From Pocillopora verrucosa (taxonomy: Eukaryota; Cnidaria; Anthozoa; Scleractinia; Pocilloporidae): DNA of 64,000 bases. The stretch's first letter is position 1. Each line of letters starts with the position of its first letter. Below are positions 11,591 through 23,106 of this stretch, piece after piece. The position numbers and the translations under genes are program-made. The notes under the pieces were generated by a model. It was not told the DNA's origin and ran no database searches. It saw only the letters and a list, made by a program, of their open reading frames with translations. The DNA is taken from assembly GCF_036669915.1 (NCBI RefSeq), contig NC_089318.1:24458725-24522724 (forward strand), read 5' to 3'.

Positions 11591-11940
11591 CTGTGTAAAA
11601 CTGAGTTAGTTAATTACCGGTTTTCTCTTCACAATTCAGTTTCCGCTGTTTCATTGTAGTCTAAGCTTATCTTTAATCTCTAACTAAATATTTCAGTCCA
11701 GTCATATCTATCTCTTATGTTGTTTTTTTCTTCGTCAGTAAACGAGAATCAATGGACATTGAAGGTGTGGCGAATGGCATAATCCGAGACTCGTGTACGA
11801 AACTGCGAGATCTGTTTGTCTCACACCTATATTCTTCTTCAGCGAATTATGTTCGATGGAGTCGTTTGGCAGCATATAACTGTAATTAAGACGAAACTTA
11901 AGACAACGATCCATCCATCGTGTGTTACTCTTTACTGATC

Positions 11941-12560
11941 ATACATACATACATACATAAACTTTATTAAAGTGTCAAGGTATTTAGCTAAAAGCTAATT
12001 GTGGACACTATAAAAAATAAAATGAATACAATGTAAGTATATGTAAAAGCATTAAAAATATAGTCTTAAAATATCATCAATATACAAAATGACATCAATA
12101 TATAAAATTTTTACAATCAAATAGAACAAACAAGCAAACAGACAATATAGGGCAAACATATAAGCAGCAGTCGAAACATGAATATGAAATTCAAAGAGTT
12201 AAATAGTCTAGATAATTTAAATTAGACGAATTAAATAGATTTGAATTATCTAGAATGTTAATCAAGACCACAAACATCAAGACCTTAAACAGTGTTTACA
12301 AAGACATTGCTATTCATTCAGAACTCCCTTACAACAGAAACTATAGTAGGCTATACCTACTGATATGAAATTTAACCCAATATGAAGGCGAATGACAAAT
12401 CAAATTGTATTTACAAAAATTGGTATGATGAGTTACTATTTGGAATACACAAGCGAACGGCGTTAAAACGTCTGCCCTAAAAAACACGTCGATAGAAACC
12501 GAATTTTAATTTATACTTTTATCTACAAACTGTTCTACCCTTGCTAAAAAAGGTATTAAC
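11941..12560. repeat. possible LINE 3' end relic
   Basis: It starts with a CATA microsatellite (11942-11957) next to AAACTTTATTAAAGTGTC, a pattern typical of the 3' tails of several animal LINE families read on the minus strand. No reverse transcriptase sequence is seen, so the class is inferred from the tail alone. Confidence 0.35.
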
Positions 12561-12574
12561 CAGGTGAACTATTG

Positions 12575-12785
12575 TTAACCCTTTGACTCCCATCAGTGAC
12601 CTAGCACAATTTCTCCTTACAATATCAATACAATATCAAGCATACAGGTGACGAGAATAAACAAAAAAAAAAAACCAAATTGAGGATCATAATTATTAGC
12701 TGTTCTAACATCAAGTTCTCCGAGCAAACATCATAAGAATTGTATGGTAGACAGTAAGGAGAATTGCTAATAAGATCTTGGGAGA
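12575..12785. mobile_element. MITE of the TTAACCC...AAGATCTC family
   Basis: One end reads TTAACCCTTTGACTCCCATC with ATTTCTCCTTACAATATCAA following; the other reads AAGGAGAATTGCTAATAAGA then TCTTGGGAG. The same two ends bound copies at about 42960-43163 and 54830-55042. No coding capacity. Confidence 0.6.
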
Positions 12786-13096
12786 GAAAGATTCAATAAG
12801 ATTATGAAAACTTATTCTGGCCATAACAGTACTAAGTAACTTTAAAAAACAATCTGACAAATTGATGTAGCACCAACATACGTAAGAGGAAGCTGAATGA
12901 CTTAGGGACAATTTTATATATATTGCCTATACAGTCAGAGAATTTCAATCATTTTATTAATTACTGTCCTTCAAGTATCCCTGAAAGCTGTATCATTTTT
13001 TTAATTAATGTCCTTCAAGTATCCCTGGAAGCTGTAGAATGAGTGTACCTTTTCTCAATCCCGTTTTGTTCACTCAATATACCTACTGCCTGCTTA

Positions 13097-13769
13097 GCAG
13101 GTAATTTAGTGTTAACAACTGGGTTGAAAACGTAAATTAGCCACCGTAAAGGATAAAAAAGCTGACGTTTCGAGCGTTAGCCCTTCGTCAGAGCGATTAG
13201 AGGAATTGTGGGTTGTGTGTGGATTTATATGTAGGAAGTGGAGCTACGCCATTGGTGGGAATGTGGTGACGAGAAAACAGGAATAAATTAGTTGAATGAA
13301 AAGCGCTCGTTGATTCCGTGGGGATTAAGGGTGCCGATTTGGAATATAAATTTTTGTTCTAGTGTTTTACGGCTTTCCGAACTGCCTAGATGTAAGGAAA
13401 GGCCGCAAACTGCCATATGCTGTTTAGAATGATAAGGAAGATTAAAGTGTCTAGCGACTGGTTTGGATGCGTCCTTGTCATTTCTTTCCACATCGCGAAG
13501 GTGTTCTCGGAATCGGTCACCCAGGAGACGCTCTTAATCCCCACGGAATCAACGAGCGCTTTTCATTCAACTAATTTATTCCTGTTTTCTCGTCACCACA
13601 TTCCCACCAATGGCGTAGCTCCACTTCCTACATATAAATCCACACACAACCCACAATTCCTCTAATCGCTCTGACGAAGGGCTAACGCTCGAAACGTCAG
13701 CTTTTTTATCCTTTACGGTGGCTAATTTACGTTTTCAACCCAGTTGTTAACACTAAATTACCTGCTATA

Positions 13770-13814
<45 letters not shown>

Positions 13815-13820
13815 TTTATT
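13097..13820 (-). mobile_element. Penelope-like retroelement relic with inverted arms
   Basis: A fossil, far shorter than a whole element. Arms of about 235 bases are inverted at roughly 13097-13330 and 13530-13767. They contain the GACGAAGGGCTAACGCTCGA module seen at the 3' end of cnidarian Penelope-like elements. Between them the minus strand keeps C-terminal sequence of the element protein (EQKFIFQIGTLNPHGINERF). A 14-base duplication, CTACTGCCTGCTTA, flanks it at 13083-13096 and 13821-13834. It sits at the 3' end of the SIDT coding sequence. Confidence 0.75.
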
Positions 13821-16800
13821 CTACTGCCTGCTTACATCTGGAAGTTAATGCGTGTTTTAGTTCCACGGAAAAATTGTCAGCAGTGGTTTCTACATCATCA
13901 AAGCCGGGAGTAGCATCTTTATTGTTTGCAAGTGGATTTTGCGCATTTTCTGGAATATCATGTTCACCCGGCGAGTCCATCTCAACGGAAACTGATTGCA
14001 GTTCATCATAAGCACCAGTTGTTACACGAGTTTGACTTTTTTCTCTGAGTAATTTTGGAGATTCATAACTGGTATGGATAACCATAAGTGCAGCCATAAA
14101 TAGACCAAAAGAGGAAAAAATATGCCACACATCATGCCAGTCAAAAAAAGCTAGGAAAATACATTCCTGATTTAGGTCACGTGATTTCTCTGGAGACTTA
14201 CTCTTGTCAGTGGTTTCTTTGGCAAAGAAAATCCACAGAGCTAAACCATTAAGTGCCAGTATTGTACAGGTATATAACACTTTAGAAACTACTTTAGAAC
14301 CTACAAGTCTAGCCTTCAGTTCCTCGACACAATCCTCACAGTCTGAAGGACATGACGACTCACACTTTAGACCCGCACAGAAAGATCCTCCGGAAGCAAC
14401 TACGCTCTCTGCTATACAAAACCACAGAATGGCGTCAGTAAATTCTAATATTTTTTGAGACCAAAGAACAATTAGAACAAGTGGTGTAACTACGAAGCCA
14501 GATAAGCAAAAAAGGGTTAATACAAATCTTTTGGTGCAACAGCATGTACAGCATTTACAACACTTGCAGTGACTTTCACAACTTTTAAAGAAAGGTTTAC
14601 TGCAAACTGCATGCAACTTATTTCTAGCCCACGATGCTATGATTAAAAACCATAAAATTAAAAAGAAAAAGAAAGGGATTTCGAATATTTTGTCTAAACC
14701 TGTTTCAGAATGATACATTGTTCCAAAATAATTAAAAATCAATAATGGAACTAAGAACAAAAGAAAGAGATTGGCTGCCTCAACACGACTTTTTGCTTCA
14801 ACTTCTGTGGTGCACGGCTGCCTTTCAATGCCATTGTAGAGTAAAATAACACTTAAACCAGCAATGACAAACATAAAAGCTGTATCGAATTGAAATGTAA
14901 ACCTACTTGGACAGAAATGATAAAGTGCAGAAAACATTCCCTGAAAGCACAGAGCCCAGGCAAGTGCGTAACCTATGGAAAAACTATATCTTTTTTTAAG
15001 TGCTTCTACGAAAGAGTTCTCATGATCACCAGGTTTCACTTCGGGAACAAGCATCTCTCCGCAATGAAGAGAAATATCCGGACAAGTAAGCAAATGACTT
15101 GGTAACTCTCCTTTTTTTGCAGAGCTTGCAAGTTTCTTACATTGAGCAAGTACCTCTGACTCCATGAAGAGAACATTTATAGCTAAAATCAAACCATGAA
15201 AGACGTAAACTACATTGCTGACGATTAAATTATAGGGAATATCAGCATAGCGCACTCGATAGCAGAAATCGTTGTAATAACAGTGATCTCTATCACCCTC
15301 TTGAATCATTAAATACCAGTTTGCAAAGACAAACTGGAGTGAACCCACCATTAAAACCCAGCCGACAATAAATGTGATGTAAGAGAAAGTTTTGGGACCC
15401 TGAATAAACATGTTAATAAACTGCCTAGCTGAGAAAAATTCTCCCCGGTTTACAGAGGGGCATTCTCTAAAACTAAACCATGCCCATCTAGATACATAAA
15501 TACCTATAAGAATGCAAAACACACACAGTAATATGTACATGGGACGGGTGTATGAATAAGCAAATGATCTTTTTAAAGTTAATGTCACTTTTTTCCTCGC
15601 ATTAATTGGCGTGTCACCTGAGGCGTTCTTGATTGCGATTCCAATAAACCAACTGGAATTGGAAGCGGTCAAAGGTGGAGTGGAGAACTTGGACAAAGTA
15701 ATCCGTCCCTTTTTAGCGAACGACAGACGAAGTGACCCTCCCTTATAGTCCACATCGTCAATATTCTCTTTGACATCCTTGCAGTCACGTGATACTTTTA
15801 GGTAAGCTGGTACGTCATCAGACTCAGAAGTGACAGTTACGTCAAGTTGTGTCCCTGAAATGTCCTCTGCTGGGGTGAACTGAAAAACAGCTGGATAAGT
15901 ATCCTTTGCACTCAGTTCGACTTTCACTGGGTCATCCAATTGAATACCTCCCTCTTGTTGCATTTCCGCCATGAAACTGACGCCGGTTGTGCCTGAAAAC
16001 AATAAGTGCTTTCCCCTAGCCTTACCCTTGGTTGGACAGAAAGGACATCTTTTCCATCCAGCCTCAGAGGTTGATATACCAAGATGGCTAATTAGCAAGG
16101 ATTCCTCGTCTTCTTCATAGGCAGATACGTGCAGTGAACCTGAAAGCAAACATAAGATGATTCCGAATTTAGTGAAGCGTAAAGAAAAAACAATCTTGAA
16201 CAGAAGGAATATAATATAAGTTGCTGAATGCCGTCGATGGTGTGACGGTGTCGTAGTGCAATTTAAATTGAATCAGACATGGTTTGATGCTACTCTGGTT
16301 TACAGATTTAATGAATGTAACCGAAGAAGTTACAATTCATAGACCCAACGTTTCGACACTCCTGTCTAGTGCCTACATCAGGGGTAATCTAAACGCTACA
16401 ACAAGAGGTCCTTTTATATCATCACTAATTAGCTGCCTTTTTTCTGACGAGGTGCAAATAGGCGTGAGGAAGTTAGCCGCCATCATCACGATTTAAGCGT
16501 GGTCGGAATTAATATGCTAGGCCTCCAAACAAAGGCGCCGATTGGTGGTGATAATTTTAGACTTATCCCACCCAATTGTATGGCTAGTTAGGCATGTGTA
16601 CTCCGATAAAGCTGAATTTTCTTTTTTGCAAAAGAAAACCGCTTTCTGATGCTCTTTCAAACGTGTGCCAAACTGACGGACTCAAACGTGTACTAAACTG
16701 ACGTTTGGTCTGTCCGATGTATTCGTTGTCACAGTCGTTGCAAGGAATAGAATAAATGGCGTCAGTTCGCTGTTCTTTATTAACAGGATCCTTAGGTTTG

Positions 16801-19405
16801 GCAAAAATATGCCCCAAAGTCTGAAAAGGTTTTTGAGCAACTTTAACGTTGTGGCTATTCAAAATTCTCTTGATGGGTTCCGTAACACCCCGAATGTAGG
16901 GAATAACAGCAAAACCAGTTCGGAGTCACTGACCACGATGTAATTTAGTGTGCGCTGTTATCGCCGGTTAAACTAATTAAAATCCTGTAGTTTGGTTCTG
17001 AAGAGTTCATACAGGTTGAATAGCATAAACTGTCAGAACTCAAATATGAAATGATAAAAGCCAATTTTTAAATGAAGAAATGTAAAATGGTTGCCGTGTT
17101 TACATAGCCTGATGTAAAAACGCCGGAGGTTGGGAGAACACGAGATAAGGGTTTCCAGCTTATCTCGTGTTCTCCCAACCTCCCGCGTGTTTACATCAGG
17201 CTATGTAAACACGGAAACCATTTTACACTTCTTTTATAAAATAACTAATGAAAGAGGAACGAAAACCGTGTTTACATACGCTCATGTAAAATAGTTTTAT
17301 GGCCAGTCAGAGCGCGCGTACTATTTGAATTATAAAAAGAGATTAAAAGGTTGACTGAAGGCTAATCAAATTATGATATTGGATACGTTGTTGTTGACGT
17401 CTATCGTCACAAGATAGTCAAATTTGTCAAATTTTAGCCTTTTAAAATGTTAAGAGTATCAACCAGTGTAGTCTAAAAGCTCTGTCCTACTATCCTTTCA
17501 ACTTAAAATGGTTAAAATCTAAGATTTATTGAGCTACTTATACAAAACGGTCGGAGTATGCTCAATGAACTAATTTGCATAATCGGCTGTCGCGCTAGCA
17601 AAATCGCTAAAAGCTTGAAGTCATCACGGCGAAGAAAATTAATAAGTGCAAGATGTTTTTATATTTTTCTGCTGCCAAATATCTTATTAGAAGAAACCAA
17701 GTCGAGTTTTCAATGTTCTGGTTTGGACTTGAGCAATATCAACCAAGAAAGAGAGAGTACTTTTGACCAATTTCAGAAAGCTGTCTAACGAGTGTTTTTA
17801 AATAAATTATGACGAACCTCTGAATAAGCGAATATCAAAATTGAAATTCTCTTTATAAACCTTACATATTACACAGTTTAAGAATGCAAAAAACCTTTTG
17901 CTGCATGTGGTGTGATACGAGGACCGGGCTTTTTAACTTTTGAAATTTTCCATCTCGCAAGCGGTCAAAAAAGGGCCTTTTGCAGCTTTGACTTTTGAGA
18001 GCTCTAAAAATTTTATTTTAACGTATTTCCAGAAACTAATCTGATTCTATTTCCTTGCCGCCAAACATAGATTATTGGACAAAGTTTGAGGGAAAACTTT
18101 GTTCCGATGCGAAATGCCCTGGGCCGCTCTTACAGAGATCGCCACTTAAATCTATAAACCAGAGTAGCATCAAACCATGTCTGATTGTCCACTTGGTTGC
18201 CATGTGAACTTTAATATATGAAATTGAATGTTTATTCTGTGACAATTCTTTGGTAACTAAGTCAAGCGTACAGCTGTCCAACATTGAAAAGCTTTGTCAT
18301 CAAATGGCTTTCACTGCTAAACGTTCTTGATGAGAACCTGGTTTACTCAGTACGGCCAAGATACTCCGGATCCATCAAGTTGACTTGCTGCAGCTTTCTT
18401 CAGTTTAGCTTAGCAACATTCATATCATAACTAGGCACAGGTCATCCTATCTAGCTCACTCATCTGTTTACTAAAAGAATGACATATGAATCCTAAACAT
18501 ATGGTAGACTTCGTTAAACTGAAGGAACTCGATTAAAAAAGGTCTGACTTAGAAAAAAAAACTGTCTGACTTAGCTCAGGAGGGAACATGACCGAATGAG
18601 AATGAGTGAGAGCAACTCAGAGGAAACCATACAATAAAACAAGTCCGTATTTAAAATGAATCGGTTAAGGACGCAAAGAGAACGCGGCCAAACTAAAAGG
18701 TCTATAATCGACAAACAACAGCTCTGCACTTGCGTTTTCAAACTTCGTTCATTTCCTAGCCGTCCTCTTCAAAACAACGACGTGAAGTTGACAAAATTTG
18801 CATGAACTGAGAACGGAATCCCCAACGGTAAATGAAAAGTTTCCGTTTAGAACTCAGTGCTGCTTACATACATTATGTCGAAGTTGAGGTGTAACGCCTT
18901 AAGAGAAAGCGAACGCCATTTGTAAAATTCTAACTAAAGATGAAAATTCACTTCTTAATCGGCATCTTGTGACTGCTGACTGACTTTCCTGACTGCTTAA
19001 GGTCGCTAATTTAAAGTTGAAGCAGACGAGGGTTTTACGCTACTTCTGGCAAAGGAAAGAGATTTTTGCCTCACCTTCTATTGACCATTCATTCCTTTTG
19101 GCTCTCAAATACATCAGTCGAGTTGTATCATTCGTCTCTACAAGACAGGTGTGACTCAGATTTCTTGAGGAAGGGAGTTCTCCAGTGAATTTCAGTGCCG
19201 GTTGGGCCGTTAAGTTTTGACTCTTCTCTGACTTAATTTCCGCGAAAGTGCATTCTGCAGACAGTTTGGCTTGAGCAGGAATCGCAGAGAGGAGTAAATT
19301 CAAAATTGATAGCGTAAAAGCTGGAAGAAAAACCATACTGAGGATCGTAACACGGACAATTCTGTCTTTGTTTTCGCTACCAAGGCTCCTAGCGAGTTGT
19401 TCCAA
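13816..19405 (-). CDS. SID-1/SIDT-family multipass transmembrane protein, two exons
   Basis: SID-1/SIDT proteins are multipass membrane proteins linked to double-stranded RNA uptake, lysosomal nucleic acid transport and cholesterol binding. Exon 1 (19405-19075) encodes a hydrophobic signal peptide (VFLPAFTLSILNLLLSAIPA) and the start of a beta-rich extracellular domain. It ends in phase 1 at AATAGAAG|GTGAGG and joins the large exon at 16139 (TTTCAG|GTTCAC). The likely start is the ATG at 19339 (about 862 residues); 19405 would add 22. The family signatures are present: CYYNDFC, SALYHFCPS, FQFDTAFMFVIAGL and DWHDVWHIFSS, the last three carrying the Ser, Asp and His residues of the CREST metal site. 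First helix near residue 285. A cytoplasmic cysteine cluster (HCKCCKCCTCCC) is notable. The length matches family members (about 830). The last codon and stop come from a Penelope-like insertion. The 2.9 kb intron holds another such relic and a MITE. Confidence 0.9.
16269..18187 (-). mobile_element. Penelope-like retroelement relic inside the SIDT intron
   Basis: A fossil. About 41 bases at 16269-16310 recur inverted at 18147-18187. Minus-strand sequence at 16862-16584 encodes part of a GIY-YIG endonuclease domain (AIYSIPCNDCDNEYIGQTKR), the C-terminal domain typical of Penelope-like elements. A 3'-end module with AACGTTTCGACACTCCTGTC lies at about 16348-16367. No reverse transcriptase core is visible and the element is incomplete. 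A palindromic MITE (17085-17340) sits inside it. Confidence 0.65.
17085..17340. mobile_element. palindromic MITE, copy A
   Basis: An almost perfect hairpin: CCGTGTTTACATAGCCTGAT ... GGTTGGGAGAACACGAGATA followed by the inverted complement ending ATCAGGCTATGTAAACACGG. A related half (CCGTGTTTACATACGCTCAT) follows. A second copy lies at 21078-21366. No coding capacity. Confidence 0.75.
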
Positions 19406-20389
19406 AAGCGATCGTTCGAAAGCGATCTTTCCTTCGTTTGTGTATACCCCAAAACCCCTACTGCTTCCGAGAAAACTCTAGAAGGTGGATTTGACTACAT
19501 TATCTCATTGCCTGCAAGCATAGTCTAAGCATTTATCTTCGGGTGAATGGTTCATATTGGCAAACAAACGCTTGAGGCAAATTAATAGAATTTCATATGA
19601 TTACTTCCAATTATAGTTTACATAATCAGTACTTTTATAACTGTTGAAGCGAACTGTGATTGTTTTCGGTCCGCGCAAGAACAATCTGAGAATAAATGCC
19701 AAGCGTTCTACTCATACTTAAAATGTTCAAAACAGGATAACATCACGATTCTGTCTAAAATAAGGTCCAAGAACCTGAAAGAGTCGTCTGAAGCCTCTTC
19801 GAAGTTTTATGTAGATTAGTCAGTGTGTTTGTGTGTTCGTTTCCCAGGCGCACTGTGCTGACAACATTTGTTTTGCTCTACCAAAAATCTCGACAAAATT
19901 TGTCAATCGCGGGTGCAGTGAAAAACAGAAATATATTTGTTAACCACCAAATGTCAGTCACATGGATACACAAATTTAGCAGTACTTGGATCTGGAGATT
20001 CAGATTAAACGTAAACTTGAGAGCCATCATAGTGGTATTCTTAATACTGATCGTCATATCTTCCATCTTCACCGTTTGATTGCCGCGGAAAACTGAATTA
20101 AATATTTTGGTGGCTTTCTGCCTCAGGGAAGACTCGCATTTAAAAAGCGACATCAAATTTTCTTGATTGACCTATTCTTTCCATTCGTGGCTTGTAAATT
20201 GAATATTGGTGAGGCTTGACCAAATTTGGTAAGATAAAAAATCGCCGGGCGAACTTGTCTCACTGAGCTGATAACAGATTTTTTCGCAAAATAACCAGAA
20301 ATTTGTAAAGTGCGCCTGGGCCCTATTTAGTTATAGCATTATCTCAACGTCTAGAGATTCAATTTCATTTACATTAAACGATATACACT
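19406..20389. other. region upstream of SIDT exon 1
   Basis: A non-coding stretch likely to include the SIDT promoter and 5' leader. Short frames at 19825-20156 on both strands overlap and look non-conserved. Homology to the 3590-5040 block starts near 20390. Confidence 0.4.
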
Positions 20390-22132
20390 GACCTTATAGA
20401 CCAAAGACAAACACTGGTAACGAGAACATAATGTACCTGAGGCAATGTTGCAGAAGTTCATCACTCATCGAACAAAGCTCTTTATAACAACATCAATCTT
20501 GCCTATACACTGTTATGAATTGTGAATTACAAACATTTCATTTGTTAACCTGAATTGCATTTACTGAGAGGAAAATGAATATAACAAAGACTGTTGTGAG
20601 GTATTTAGTTCTTTCCTAAAGAACCGATATGGGTCTCGGCAGAGACAGAAACAACAAACTACTTGAAGGGTTCTTCATGCGGAAAATTTTTTAGGATTGA
20701 TATTTTTGTGGTTTTCCTTTCCTTGATTGAAGTTTCAAGCGTGATGTGTCGTTTCATTTCACAAGCACTGCAAAGCCGGGCATTTGCGGATCACACCTCA
20801 GTTTACAAAGTAAATCATAAAAAACAAGTCACATAGACTCTGCATTTGAGTTCAGTGAAGAGCAATTATCCAACATCTATTCCTTCCACTTGTATACATT
20901 AGTATATACTGAAGCTGTAGATAGCGTCGAAAGCGCGTTCCGATTGGCAAATCAAACTTCGAATATCCTTTTCTATTCACCTCCGAGCAACTCGCGTGTG
21001 TTTTGAGCCCGAAAATATTGTAACAGTTGCAGGAATAAAGGAGTTGACATCATATTTTTGTTCTATATTATCTCACTGTTTTGATATATACCAATGAAGA
21101 AATGTAAAATGGTTTCCGTGTTTACATAGCCTGATGTAAACACTTGGGAGGTTGGGAGAACACGAGATAAGCGTAGGAAACCACGACGCGAAGCGGAGTG
21201 GTTTCCAGCTTATCGAGTGTGTTTCAGGCTATGTAAACACGGAAACAGTTTTACATTTCTTTTATAAAATAACTAATGAAGGAGGAACGAAAACCGTGTT
21301 TACATATGCTCATGTAAAATGGTTTTAAGGCCGATTAGAGCGTGCGTACTATTTGAATTATTTTATAAAACAACACCTCAACTCAGTGTCGTTGGCTAGC
21401 GGTGGATATTTACCCCGCCGCTTTGCGGTTCGGTATTATCAACCACTAGACACTTCAGCTTCGATGAGCAGTTATTAACTATCGACTTTTAACTCAGTTC
21501 GTTCTCCTAAAAAAATTACTAGCATTTAGATTGAATAAAACATATCTCTCAGGATGAAGAAAATTGATCACTGGTGGAGGAAATAGGCATAAAGTGTATG
21601 GGAACTTAATTGATATCATAGAACGTGAATTTTCAGTCCACACCATGCTGATTTATTCGCTGTCCTGCCGGTATCCAAATGCCCTCTAAAAAGAAGTTAC
21701 AGACACAGCAAAGTTACAGACCGAGATTAAATCTCTACCGTCAAGGTGCTAATTAATGAACACAGAGTGTCACCGAATACTGCTATTATCTGAATAAAGC
21801 TAACAAATAATATAATTACATATGCATAAATATTCCGGATTTATTATTCAGGCGTGAGAGACTAGCATGTCCTGTATTCATGATGAGTGTTTTCAAAGCG
21901 AAGCGAAAGGAGTCAAGAATGAGTGCAGGAAACTGGCCTCGGGGGAGTCAGTCGGTTGTTGACGTCCACGACGGCGACAAAACTACGTTGAACGAAGTAT
22001 AAGTAGCACTCAACAACCCATTGAATACTACATCGACTTTAACAGTTCAGTGAATAATTATTTTCCAACAACCATTCCTTTACTAGTGTACACTTACGAC
22101 TACGAACTCCGTCCCTCCTTCCTGAAAGCTCT
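20390..22132. repeat. duplicated intergenic block, paired with about 3590-5040
   Basis: Collinear with 3590-5040, interrupted by the MITE at 21078-21366. It separates the SIDT upstream region from the 3' end of the intact GRHPR gene. No gene is seen. Confidence 0.8.
21078..21366. mobile_element. palindromic MITE, copy B (post-duplication insertion)
   Basis: The same element as 17085-17340, with the arms CCGTGTTTACATAGCCTGAT and its inverted complement. It contains a short extra piece in the loop (GGAAACCACGACGCGAAGCG). The paired locus near 4290 lacks it, so it inserted after the duplication. The exact boundaries are uncertain by about 10 bases because flanking TATA-rich sequence is ambiguous. 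Confidence 0.75.
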
Positions 22133-23075
22133 CTAATTAAACCTAAAGGGCAACTTCTCTCCATTCAAGCCAGCTTTAAGATTCATTAAAACCACCTCCA
22201 TCATTTTCATTCTTGTGTAGACAGTTGCTGATCCCATATGCGGCGTAATGATAACATTAGGTAGTTTTAATAACGGATGGTCTCTAGGCAGGGGCTCGGG
22301 ATCTGTGACGTCCATCGCAGCAGCTCTTATTACTCCGCTCTGCAGCGCTTCGCTCAGGTCAGTTTGATTGACGATTCCTCCACGTGCGATGTTAACAAGT
22401 GTCGCTGTTGATTTCATCAGAGCTAACTCCCTTGCTGTTATCAGGTTTGCTGTTTCTTTAGTAAGAGGAGTGCATAGCACTACAAAGTCTGACTGACAGA
22501 GCAGCTCGTCTAGAGTGTTGCAGTATTGAGCACCTGTAAAGAGGTGGTAAACAGAAGTTCGAGAAGTGTTTGATGGAAAATCAGCTGGACACGGTTTGTC
22601 AACCTAAAGTTGCATAGACTGGTAGACTGCATTCCAGTGGTTTACTTGGATCAAGGGCCTCAATGAACCGACATCGTACCGCGTATGGAAAGCTCCGGTT
22701 TTAAAGCGCCGAACTGCCGTGGGGGGTTCAATCCCTACACCGGACCAGCACTTAAGGTCTGAAAATAACTGAGGAGAAAGTGCTGCCTTTGCTATGGCAT
22801 CCGCAAATGGTTAGAAATTCTAGTCTTATGGATTAAGGACGATAAACTGTAGGCCCGTCTTCTTCATCTTCTCTGAACTGGTTAGCAGGGAACGTTAAAG
22901 AGCCCTCACACTCCTCGCAAGAGGAAGGGGATGTAGCTCTCGGTGTTGTGATCTAGCCTTGTCAGTTTTTTTAACAGGCCCTCATCTAAACCAGCTTTAA
23001 AAGTAAACAGGGCCAGCCTGTATAAAAATAAAGACAAGTTCCTGCAGTTGTCGCTTCTTCTTTGACTTATGCCCC

Positions 23076-23106
<31 letters not shown>

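Noticed and set aside
13095-13767. CRISPR-like or regulatory hairpin at the SIDT 3' end
   Set aside because: The inverted arms carry the 3' module and C-terminal coding sequence of a Penelope-like element, with a flanking target duplication.
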